A DNA stretch of 64,000 nucleotides from Fonsecaea monophora (lineage: Eukaryota > Ascomycota > Eurotiomycetes > Chaetothyriales > Herpotrichiellaceae): positions 17,801-81,800 of the forward strand of contig NW_019174059.1 of assembly GCF_001642475.1 (NCBI RefSeq), read 5' to 3'. Positions within the stretch are counted from its first letter, which is position 1; the number at the start of each line of letters is the position of its first letter. Under the pieces are notes generated by a model. It made no database searches, was not told the DNA's origin, and saw only the letters and a list, made by a program, of their open reading frames with translations. The translations under genes and the position numbers were made by a program. Shown piece after piece: positions 48,060 through 57,359 of this stretch.

Positions 48060-48640
48060 ATTAAGTTCGATTCTAGGACGTCTTACTAAATAAACTTAGA
48101 CTTAACTAAAGCTACCTCCTCGCCGGAAGAAACTTTATCGAAAGCGCCTAGCGCTTATATTTCTCTTTTTAATATATTATTAGAAAGCTTATCTAACTTC
48201 GTAATCGATTCCTATAGCTCGGAATCCTCCTCTTTAATACTAACGAGATCGGCCTCTAATTCGGCTAGGGACCGCCGGGCCTCCATTAGGGTTTTTCGAA
48301 GCTGAGCGATCTCGCGACGCTTAAGCCGGGACTTAGAGGATAGCTACTTCTTCTACTCCCTAATCTTTCGAAGTTACTTAACGGAAAATGTTCCGTTATA
48401 TTCTCTTCGGTACCGAAGGTACGCCGTACACTTTACGCTCTACTCTCGAGAGTAGAAGTATACATCGCTATAGGCGATATACTCGGAATAAGCGACTATT
48501 ACTTTATTTTCTTTAATCGATTCGATATAATCAGTAATTTCGTTTTAACGCTATTACTACGGAATAGGAGGTTTAGAAGATCTTAAAGGTTTCGGATTCG
48601 GCTTACGGACTCTAAAGGCCTATATAGTTAGCTATAACGA
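48060..48640 (-). pseudogene. Antisense ORF between pol and 3' LTR of element B
   Basis: On the minus strand a long frame with few stops runs opposite to pol. It reads KPNPKPLRSSKPP, then EITDYIESIKENKVIVAYS, then a strongly helical charged stretch (RLKRREIAQLRKTLMEARRS, AELEADLVSIKEEDSEL) that looks like a coiled coil. The remaining stops sit where CAA/CAG codons are expected. Extra antisense genes in this position are known in some fungal Gypsy elements (for example Boty-type elements of Botrytis). Function is unknown. Confidence 0.6.
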
Positions 48641-48728
48641 AAGAAAAGAAAGAGGGAGATAGCCTTAGGGCGGGCGATAGCTTACCTTAAGTACGTTATA
48701 GATAACGAATAGACTAAGGAGGGGGAAG

Positions 48729-49151
48729 TATTACGAACCGACCTTTATACGACTACCTAGGAACGCGGGGTAGGGAAGGTTAAGCGAGATATAGGGTAGC
48801 CTCGTTAGTAAGGCTAACCTAAGATACGTAATAACTAAAAAGGGAAATATATTATTATAGATAAAATACTATTATACGCTAAGGAGATATAATAACTATA
48901 ATACTATAATACCTAGACTTACCTAGATAGGAAACCTACTTAAGATATATAGCTAGCTAGGTCCGCTTCTTTAGGAAGCGTAGTTAACCTCGTTCATAAA
49001 TAATCGAGTTCCTCTCGATTAAAGTACTTTACGTATAGTGCCGTACACTATACTCTTAGTTTCGTCTCTACTATATCGCCTACTACTATATCACTAAGTA
49101 AACCACCTCGGGTTTACTAAGGATACCTCACGTGTGAAGCACCTCGTAATA
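48729..49151 (+). repeat. 3' LTR of element B
   Basis: 423 bp. The last 130 bp keep more CpA/TpG than the 5' copy (CACGTGTGAAGCACC), while the first part has lost more, so mutation is uneven along the LTR. Confidence 0.93.
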
Positions 49152-49156
49152 TATAA

Positions 49157-49855
49157 TCACATTCTATAGTTCGTACGATAAGTAGTTAGCTAGGAAGGTC
49201 TTCTTAATCTAGTCGTCCTAGCTAAGGCCGCCAGCGTCTAGTATCGTACGGTCGAATTCGGCGAGGAACGTACTAAATGTCTTTATCCCTTACTATATAA
49301 AGCTAAGTTTCCGCGATGCTCGCTTAGCGGCCTCGTAATCCTCGTACGCCGCTTATAGTTGAGAAAAAAGGCCTTAAACCGTCATCTAGTCTATCGAAAT
49401 AACTACGTCTACCTAGGCGCTAACTTACGCGAGGGCTTCTCCTCGTAATCTACTATATATATACTAAAATCGTACGATCTCGATATCCTCGTACTTATCG
49501 ATATTAAGCTTCGCCTTTACCTACGTAAGTTATAGTCGAAATTCCGTCCGTTTTCTACTGAACTTAGGGAGTTTAGGAAGTTTCCGATGTTTCTAGTCCG
49601 ATGATTCGCGTACGGCTAATGGTTCCCGTACGTTACTATTCTCTCGTTATATCGACTCGGGAGTAGGGGTACTCCCGCTATTCTACTAGTTCTAGAGGAG
49701 ATACTCTAGACCTTCTACTCGCTAGTTCTATTCTCGAATTAGGTTATATAACTACGCTACCTATTCCGGAGGTGGAGCTGGACCTAATGTAGACGAAGAA
49801 TCTATTTCCATTATCGATACGTACGAAGGTACGTAAAATAGGAGATTTATCCTAA
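49157..49855 (-). pseudogene. gag 5' part of A' (right of nested element B)
   Basis: It is the reverse complement of the A1 gag start and joins the 37421-41450 part when element B is removed. Confidence 0.82.
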
Positions 49856-50267
49856 TGTAAGGGTTTAGAAAGAGTTCTATAACTAGCTAGCGAACCTAGT
49901 AATAAGGAGGATAAATCTAAGGAGAGAGAAGGAGGATTAATATCCTCTCCTTCTCTCCTTATATCGTACGCTCCTCCGTAAGGGATACTTAATGTCTTCC
50001 CCTTTCTCCCTTATCCTTCCTCTTTCGTATACGCCTTACGTTTCCCTTACCTTTTATCTCTCTTTCTTACCTTCCCTTACGTACGGTGTCTTAGTTTACT
50101 AGGATTCGGTATCCCTTGTACGGTACGCGCCTCGTCTAATCAGGAGGCTGCTTTTTACCTGTATTGTACAGGTAAATTCAGCCAATCAGGAGGTGACGTT
50201 AGTCCTGTCGTTAGTCTTAGCGCTGGTTCGTCAGAACCGAGCCTCCTTCTGGGTTCAACCCATCACA
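49856..50267 (-). repeat. 5' LTR of A'
   Basis: 412 bp, ending GGTTCAACCCATCACA on the plus strand (reverse TGTGATGGG). Confidence 0.9.
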
Positions 50268-51060
50268 TAATCGATAATAACGATCTTAATATCTTAATCG
50301 ATACCGTTCGAAGAGTACTATACGACTACGGATTACGCCGCTAGATGGCTAAAAACAGGCCTAAACTAACTAAGGAACATACTCGTAAACGCCTTAAGTT
50401 CGCCTTAGCGTATAAAGACTGGACCTAGGAGGAATGGTCGCGAGTTATCTAGTTAGACGAATGTTCGATACTCCGCGGTAGTGGGATCGCACGCGAATGG
50501 CTATTCCGTACGCCAGAATAGAAGTGGAAAAAGGACTTTATTACACCTCGAGGTAAAGCTTAAGACCTCTCGATCATGATCTAGGTAGTAATCTAGGGCT
50601 AAGAGGCATTAGATACCGTTATTCTATCGCGCGACTAAGAGTCTAAAAAGATGGGCTATTCGGCTAATTCCTATCTCGAAGTACTCGAGGAAAACATTCC
50701 TACCTACTAGGAACTAGGTAAGTCTTTATATAGGATAATACCCTAATTTATAAAGCGAAAAAGGTTATAGAATGGTTCGTAGACCGTAGAATAACAGTAA
50801 TGGACTAGCCACCGTTTTCGCCTAATCTAAACCTAATCGAATGCCTCTAGTTTAAGCTGAAACGCCTCGTTAACGAGATCGACCCTAGCCTTAAGGACAC
50901 TACTAGCGATAGCGAGGCTATTAGGTAGCGATTTATAAGCGCTATTACTAGGGCCTAGGCTAGTATCAGTCCTGGAAAGATTAAGGTAGTGGTTAAGTCG
51001 ATGGATAATAGGATTAACGAAGTTATCGCCGCTAAGGGCTGGTATATACGATATTAATAG
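50268..51060 (+). pseudogene. Tc1/mariner transposase (DD34E), 5'-truncated
   Basis: The frame begins inside the protein (RRVLYDYGLRR, then KNRPKLTKEHTRKRLKFALA). The catalytic residues are visible: Asp in LDECS (GAC 50456), Asp in the DNTLIYKAKK block (GAT 50734) and Glu in SPNLNPIE (GAA 50839). The last two are separated by 34 residues, so the class is DD34E. One frameshift lies between the first two. The end NRINEVIAAKGWYIRY and TAA lie at about 51056. The N-terminal HTH region is missing where element A' abuts. Stops replace Trp and Gln codons. Confidence 0.85.
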
Positions 51061-51748
51061 TTTTTTTTCGCGGAGCTAGGTTTATAACTATTCAGCTAGA
51101 GATCCTATAATTTATATTAAATTATCTTATAAATTAAGTGTATAGTAGTTACTTATTGTAGAGGTAGTAAGGGTGAAAACATCTAGTGGGGTGGGGGTGG
51201 ACGGATATTTTTACTAGGGTGGTGTACCTAATATTGGAAGACACTTTTGCATTGGTAGATTCGAGCACGAGAGGCAGTTCAACCGAGCGCTCCCGTACCT
51301 CGAAGACAGGCATGTCCTGTAGACACAGACCCCGGGCGCTGTGGACTTTATCAGGGCCCCAGTCTGTCGAGGTAGCCTCGAGGCAGGTCGGGGAATGAAG
51401 AACCCCTAACTTAGGCTGCCCGCGTCGCCCACTGCCATCTCTCAACCGCCCGACACGGTGCCCGTGAGTTGTAGAGCCCAGAAGATCTTGCTCCATGTGC
51501 CTCATACCCGTCTCGTCTGCGCATGTACATAAACGCATACAGAACGGAGCCGCGACATTGGCAGCGTGCTCGAGCCGGTCACCTGTTAGGTTTGCCACGG
51601 ACTTGAAGAATACCTCGATCCGGGTCGAGAATGAGATCAGGTTCCCGCCCGGTGCCGGAACGCAGGAACGCCACCTTGTACTTTGTAGAGTCGTCCCTGC
51701 CGCCACCTAGGCTGAAATACTTAGAAGGTTCCATCGGCGTATGGCTCG
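51061..51748. other. Tc1 3' flank, then less mutated sequence
   Basis: The AT-rich Tc1 tail ends near 51130. A reverse frame of 185 codons (51706-51149) is open and has normal composition, but I recognise no domain and cannot say it is a gene. Confidence 0.35.
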
Positions 51749-51753
51749 ATTAG

Positions 51754-51980
51754 TGTCACGAACACCCACGTGGCACTGGACACTCGGCTCAGGCCACCAA
51801 CCAAGGAGTTAGGCCGCCAGCCAAGTAGCTGGCTTACCGCATGTATATAGCAAGAGGGGTCGTACCTGTCAACCTTGAAGCCTCTTCAAGCGTTGACATC
51901 TCTATCTATAGGCTAGTTATCTATCATCATTGATCCCATAGTGCACACATTCACCCTCCAGTTAGCTAACTGGTCTGATA
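51754..51980 (+). mobile_element. Solo LTR, family F (227 bp)
   Basis: TGTCACGAACACC to GGTCTGATA, flanked by a perfect ATTAG duplication (51749-51753 and 51981-51985). It is little mutated. Confidence 0.9.
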
Positions 51981-51985
51981 ATTAG

Positions 51986-52384
51986 GCACTGTATTAAGTA
52001 CCTCGCCACCCGATAGACTTGTCGGGATCGTGATCAGTAGTACCTTCAGCTCATACACCGTCGCAGGGACATCGGTAGTCTTAACAATAACCCCGACCGT
52101 TGTCTGTCAAGTGCACCACGACCATATCGCGTAATAAGGCGCCAAGTTCTTCGAGAGACTTGAGGCGGGTCTTCGGACAGGGAGAAGTAGAACAAGACCT
52201 CGCAGATCAGACTAAGGCCGGCGAAGTCGAGATACCATCCCCATTTACTGTTGCCACTGGCCGCCGTGACAGCCAGTCCCGCTTGCAGTCCTGAAAGTTG
52301 ATAACATCCCGCCGGTCTAAAGCCGGAATATGGAAGGGGGAGGCACTTCACACACAGGGGGAAATATTAGTAGTATGCGTTAGT
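51986..52384. other. Possible gene fragment (minus strand), unidentified
   Basis: The reverse frame 52351-52046 (101 codons) has a protein-like hydrophobic stretch (WGWYLDFAGLSLICEVLFYF) and arginine-rich ends. It might be the debris of a host gene cut by the adjacent LTR. No family is assigned. Confidence 0.3.
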
Positions 52385-52763
52385 TATCAGGACCTACGCC
52401 ACGTAGTAGGTGCCGATAGATTAGATTACTGTACATTATATTACCTATCTGTAGTTCCTATAGATAACGACTTAACGCTCCGAGAAAGAGGAAGAGCTAA
52501 CTCCCACCTAAGTTAGGTAGGAAGGGGCTCTTGCAACTTCCCTTCTATACTATCACGTAGAGCTTAGTAAGTATAAGGTAGAGTAGTATAGACTTTAGTT
52601 CGCCCGACAACCTTATGGTCTCAGCCTTGTACTCTCAGCCTGAACGTTAACAGCCTTATGTACAATGCCTGTTTACCCTTTTGTACACTTATCCGGCCTT
52701 ACCTACACTTCTCTCCTGAATTAGGTGGGGAGTGGATGGCTCCTTGTGCGATTCTCCGTGACA
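52385..52763 (-). mobile_element. Solo LTR, family E (379 bp)
   Basis: TATCAGGACC to CTCCGTGACA on the plus strand, flanked by a perfect TTAGT duplication (52380-52384 and 52764-52768). Confidence 0.88.
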
Positions 52764-52768
52764 TTAGT

Positions 52769-54490
52769 GGTCCAAGCCGACAGCACCGCCTGGACGGTCG
52801 AGTTGTCCTTCCAAGACCTGAGCCCAACAGATTGGCAACAGCCCGTGCATTTCGTAGTTGCCGATTGACACCGCGGAGGACTCAACGTGTCCAGTGCGAC
52901 CATCCTCCAAGAATGTCATGGATCAGGTTGACGAGCTCTTCAGCCTACCAGACTAAAAAACGGTGACGGAGAAGTACTTATCCTCGGACGTGATTCTCCT
53001 GTAGATTAAGCTTACGAGTTTAAAGCCCTCATCACTGCAGTTTTATGACTCGGTACCTGCTCGAACATAGTGAATCTTCCGCTGGCATTGGTCAGTGATC
53101 TAGAACTGAACTTGTCAGATGTGTCTAGTAGGTACCGAGTACAGGAAAGGCGTCACAGCTGCCACCCACCCCCAGCCTGGGCATTTGATGAAAAAGCAGA
53201 AACGCCATGGGGGAGCGGGACAGATAGGTAACGGAGCCTCGTATGTCATCGCCTAGGTCCCTGATCAGACTGGTCAAGGTCCAAGCATGTTACCGCAGCC
53301 CCACGGAACACATACAACCTCACGGCGCAGCCTCGTCGCACAGCCCCACCCGTAGAGCAATCAATACGTAGAACGATGTGATTGGCCGGACTTCCCTATG
53401 CAGTGTACAGGTAAATTGCGAACGATATGATTGGTCAGGACCAACACATAGCACGTGCGCCCATCAACTGCCATCAGCTGCCAAGACTACCCGCACAAGG
53501 CTGTGGTAGAGCCTTACGATGACTCAGCTGTTCAACACCCCTTACATTGCCAACACCCCTTGCGTTTTACTATTAGAAACCCTTACATCGTTGGGTAACA
53601 TTTAAAGGGCCTAGAACATGGAAACAAGGGAGAATGTCTCACCTGGAAAGGTATATAGAACTCGAGAAGAGCCCGAATTACCCTTCGAGCTCTTTGTCAC
53701 TCGCTCTCGTCTGGTACTTTATAGTGCATCAAGATGTCAATATCAGGCCACCCAAGTCACCCCTACATATCGAAGTCTTCTCCAGTCTTCTCTCTGTCCT
53801 TATCCCTGACAAAGCCCCCTCTCTTGCGTGATCTTATTGTGTGATAAAGATAAGGGAGCACGACAGCATTGTGGTGAAGTGTGTTTTGGCACAGCCTTCA
53901 GCGGTCGAGACTTTGGGGATAAGAGCTCTCTCTGGTCTTTGGCAGTTTGACACTGTCATTCTGCCGAGAACGCAGGGATAGAGACAAGGAAATCGTCTTC
54001 TTGCTAACGAAGCTTGAATGACTAGATAACCGATAAGGTTCGGAGAGGTACTACAAGAAAACAGTATCTTCCCAAGTTGTCACCTCCCTCCCGGAGCAGC
54101 CCGGTTCAATGTCCCCGGGTTACCTACGTTACGAAGGGGGACAGTACGCGAGGGAGGCCCAAGAGTTGCAAACGCATCCGCCCTGAGGAGCGCAGAGAAC
54201 CCCCCTGCGGTGACCACCCACCCACGGACACTCCATGGACCAAAAAGCTTCCCACCCAAGCACAAACACCTAAGACCAACGCCCCGTGTGCCCCAGCCCG
54301 CACGCCAAACTCCGACACCTGCCCACTTCGTGGCTTCCTGAACATGCCGAGCCAGCAATGAAGTAGCTGGAGTCATCCGCGGATGGTTTCCGGAGCCGGT
54401 TGGAGTGAGTCGGTGTGAGGTGAAGCCTTAGCCTACCCTGCCTGCTCAGCATGTGAGCTGGATGAGGATTCATTCGGGAGTGGCCACGTC
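52769..54490. other. Intergenic, no gene recognised
   Basis: About 1.7 kb of ordinary composition with short frames only. A 14-bp inverted repeat (53048-53061 and 53127-53140, one C/T mismatch) encloses 65 bp. Confidence 0.4.
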
Positions 54491-54495
54491 ACGCA

Positions 54496-54600
54496 CGCCT
54501 GTGACAGTCAAAACGCAGTTGCTGTACGAGCTATAAGGACACCTACCTATATCTGAACCCCCGACGTCATGGTAGATCTGTCGCAGGTCCGGCCAGGTAG
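54496..54600 (+). pseudogene. Short AtuA-like gene relic
   Basis: The reading VTVKTQLLYEL-stop-GHL, then (after a small insertion) YLNP and DVMVDLSQV, matches the AtuA-like pseudogene at 19530-19610 (ILYEL-stop-GHLYLNPDVVADL). It has the same TAA at the same codon. The match ends abruptly at both sides. It is a separate, divergent copy of the gene family. Confidence 0.65.
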
Positions 54601-55093
54601 AGGCTCAAGCGGTTCAAAAAGATTGGGTTGTGGCAGAAAAATAATGACCGAGAAGTTCTCCAGTAAGAGTGATGAATGCTGCCTCCCACCTCGTCATATG
54701 GATATCACGCTTTGGCGAGGCTGGTCTACAAGGGAGACGTTCATTGAGTGAGTGGACTCATCCATTATGGAACACAGTCCACGCGCATCGACGACGAACC
54801 TGTGACCAAGCTGGGAAGCTCGATTATCGATTGTTAGAAGAGATTGGGGCATATACAAGCTCTCAACGAAGCGAAGCCTGGGAAGGGATGAAGAAAACAA
54901 TAGATTGTTTACCCACCCTGTAAATAGCAGGCGAAAGAAGTAAAGCTTCAAGGCACGAAGTAGATCGATGAACGCAAAAATGCCAAAGTCTGTCTTTCAT
55001 AATTCGTCGCGCGCCAACCAGCGCATCTTGTGATTCGTCCCCGGCTTTATAGCATTCTAGCACACTAAGGAAACCCAAATTCCCCGCCTGATT

Positions 55094-55861
55094 TCAATCA
55101 GCTCCAAAACGTGGGTGTTGAGAGCCTTGCTCAAGATTTCCACAAAATCCTCCATCCTGTGGCTGTGCAGCCGTAACCGTGATCCACGGTACGTGAGGGG
55201 TGTTCGTCAGTACCGGCGTCATCTGCCCTGACAGGGGGCTGAAGTGAGATTCAACGTCCTGGGGGAATGTCTGGTTCTCCCAAAAATCGTCTTCATCCAA
55301 GTCGTCTTTGAGGCTGACTTTATAGCCTCCTCCGTCGTAGCCGCCTACATCGGCCCCGTCTATCCCAAGGCCTAGGCCTTCGAGGCCCTCGATCAAATCC
55401 TCCTGGGATGCATCCTCTTCGCTCGTGGGCTCCTCAGGTTCCCATGCTTCCCTGGCCTGGTACGAGGGCCCAGCTGGACTGTCCAGACCGTCGAATTTCC
55501 AGGTACTGTCCGGTATGCGGGGCATGCCCCTGGCGTCCAGAGGCGGAGTCCAATGCGCGAAATTGGACTCTAGCGGTGTCTGGGGCGGATTTCCATCCAA
55601 CAAGGCCGGGAAAGTGTGATCGAGCATGTGACGTTGTAGCTGTTCCTCGTCGCTGAAGCCAAATAACCCTGCCACTGTATCAATACATTCAAATTCGGTA
55701 CACTTGTATTTCTTTGGCCAGGAATTGTTGATCGATGTGGCAATTTGGGAGGAGTTCCTAGATCCGTCATCCCCGGTTTCACGTCGATGCGCTAAGACAC
55801 CATTGATGGACCCGAAGCCTGAGGGTGGCTTTGTTTGGCGGCTGTCCATGGCTGCTTGCAT
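55094..55861 (-). CDS. Hypothetical protein with one C2H2-like motif
   Basis: An intron-free frame of 255 residues. Residues about 53-83 contain KCTEFECIDTVAGLFG then QLQRHMLDH, a Cys-x4-Cys ... His-x3-His arrangement that may be a single non-classical zinc finger. The rest is acidic and low in order (EEPTSEEDASQEDL, a Gly-rich patch VGGYDGGGYK) with many Pro and Ser. Such features fit a nuclear or signalling protein, but I do not recognise a family. The sequence is not RIP-mutated. It may be the surviving end of a larger gene. It is the only frame right of 51 kb that looks intact. Confidence 0.5.
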   Translation of the reverse strand: MQAAMDSRQTKPPSGFGSINGVLAHRRETGDDGSRNSSQIATSINNSWPKKYKCTEFECIDTVAGLFGFSDEEQLQRHMLDHTFPALLDGNPPQTPLESNFAHWTPPLDARGMPRIPDSTWKFDGLDSPAGPSYQAREAWEPEEPTSEEDASQEDLIEGLEGLGLGIDGADVGGYDGGGYKVSLKDDLDEDDFWENQTFPQDVESHFSPLSGQMTPVLTNTPHVPWITVTAAQPQDGGFCGNLEQGSQHPRFGAD

Positions 55862-56588
55862 TCACCAGTGTAGTAGGCGAACTGGCAGGCTGACGACGAC
55901 GGAGGATAGGTAGAGTCAAGGTGAGGTGGGGTAATCTGCCATGGAGGGGCACGTAGGCACGGAGTAGGTAGGTAGGTAGGTAATCTGGTGAAGGTGGGTA
56001 AGATAAAGGTAGGTCTGCCTGCCTGGGGAGCCCGCCGGCGGCGAAATGGAAGAGGACTTGGTGTGGAGGAGATGAACCGACTGCAAATGGGATAACTTGA
56101 TTGATTCTAATCAGGCCAGGAAATTTATGACGCGGACCTGCGGATTTGTTATGTGCGGGGCGGAAATTCTTCGGTCAACCTTCCCAATAGGGTTAGGACA
56201 ACATGGAACATGATTGGCTGAGAAGTAGTGTACGCCAGACGATCGACAACAACACTCGCAGCGCGCAGCGACGCGTCGGTCGAACCGGGTGCCGCGGCCA
56301 TGGGCGTCAAAGGCAAGATTTCGCGCCCCGGCGATGTGCTACATTTGCAGTTGCCGGGGTTACTAGTCACCACATTCCTCTCCGCGATTGGTGAACCACA
56401 GCTAGAACTGCGACTTGAACACGCATCTTGCGAATATTCACGAGCGTGGAAAATCCAAAGACGTCTGTTCACAATAGTATTGATTTCACTGCACAGTGTC
56501 TCAGCTACTCCGCTACCCGTTCAGACCTCCCATCTACATGCGAGAGTCGCAGTGGCTCTTGAGTAGAACCAACGACCGCATGGTATCT
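55862..56588. other. Upstream region of the hypothetical gene, short GTAG repeat
   Basis: It contains a (GTAG)n run near 55966-55982 and otherwise no gene. Overlapping short frames at 56149-56566 show no family motif. Confidence 0.4.
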
Positions 56589-56781
56589 TATCACGGCGCA
56601 ATCTACTACAGGAACGTGATCGCTGTTAAGGGTGCAGTTAGGACATGAATTCTGAGACGAAGGAATCTAACTAGTGGTTGCGGCGATGGCACGAAAGATA
56701 AGGTTATGCGCGCTCAGGCTCGTGTGGGGAATCCAGCCTTGTGCGGGGTACCCCACTACCTGAGGCGCGCAGGCCGTGACA
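56589..56781 (-). mobile_element. Solo LTR-like repeat, family D
   Basis: A 193-bp copy with little mutation, directly adjoining a partial family-E LTR on its right. The flanks do not form a target duplication. Confidence 0.8.
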
Positions 56782-57033
56782 AAAGGAAGAACTTTCCCGT
56801 CTGGACTGTCACGTGGAGTGAGCATAAGGTGGGGTAGTACGGACTTGCGTTCGCCCGACAGCCTCATGCACAGCCTTATACTTCCAGCCTTGTGCTGTCA
56901 GCCTTGTGCCTTCAGCCTTGTGCTCTCAGCCTTGTGTGTAATGCATGTTTATCCTTTGCACACTTATCTGCTCATACCTCCACTTCTCTCCTGAATTAGG
57001 TGGGGAGTGTATCTTAGGCGATTGTCTGTGACA
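56782..57033 (-). mobile_element. Partial LTR, family E
   Basis: It shares CACGTGGAGT...GTTCGCCCGACAGCC and the end GGCGATTGTCTGTGACA with the other family-E copies. It is cut at its left side at the family-D unit. Confidence 0.75.
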
Positions 57034-57359
57034 TTGACATGGCTGAAGGACAGACATAGCATAGGTTTCACTTTGGCTCCCACAGCGGAGAATTCGCTTG
57101 CAAACTATCGTTCTCAACATGGCGAACTCCAGCTCCAGTGTATGTGTTTCTTCTCCAGAACGATGCCCTTCATATTTCAGTCGAAGCGATGTCTCCGCAA
57201 TCAGCCCGGCGTAGGTGGCATGCGAAGATTTCAAGAGATATAGGTGAGATACTAGTAAGCGAGAAAACAGCTTTTGAACAGGACGATCTGATGGGGTACA
57301 ACCTCATGAGTGCATTACTTCGAGTACTCTGAACAGTCAAATGAAACGGTACGAACCAT

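Larger units (their letters stand above)
41456..49151 (+). mobile_element. Complete Ty3/Gypsy chromovirus B, nested in A'
   Basis: A 7696-bp element with two 423-bp LTRs (41456-41878 and 48729-49151; TGTTACGAACCG to CCTCGTAATA). It is flanked by a perfect TATAA duplication (41451-41455 and 49152-49156). The uninterrupted sequence in A1 (about 22800-22830, reverse) confirms the empty site. The LTRs differ at roughly two dozen sites, all transitions and no indels. A purine tract (AAGGAGGGGGAAG) precedes the 3' LTR. Confidence 0.95.
37074..50267 (-). mobile_element. Ty3/Gypsy chromovirus A' (family A), interrupted by element B
   Basis: The LTRs are at 37074-37417 (3', shortened by an internal deletion) and 49856-50267 (5', 412 bp). 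The body is the reverse complement of A1: chromodomain and purine tract near 37420-37560, RT box near 39836-39860, and gag near 49150-49800. Element B with its target duplication interrupts gag between 41451 and 49156. The outer flanks are different repeats (family C on the left, Tc1 on the right) and show no target duplication. Confidence 0.9.

Noticed and set aside
51149..51706. 185-codon reverse frame as a gene
   Set aside because: It has no recognisable domain, no neighbour context, and lies between a Tc1 tail and a solo LTR; it is noted only as an open frame.
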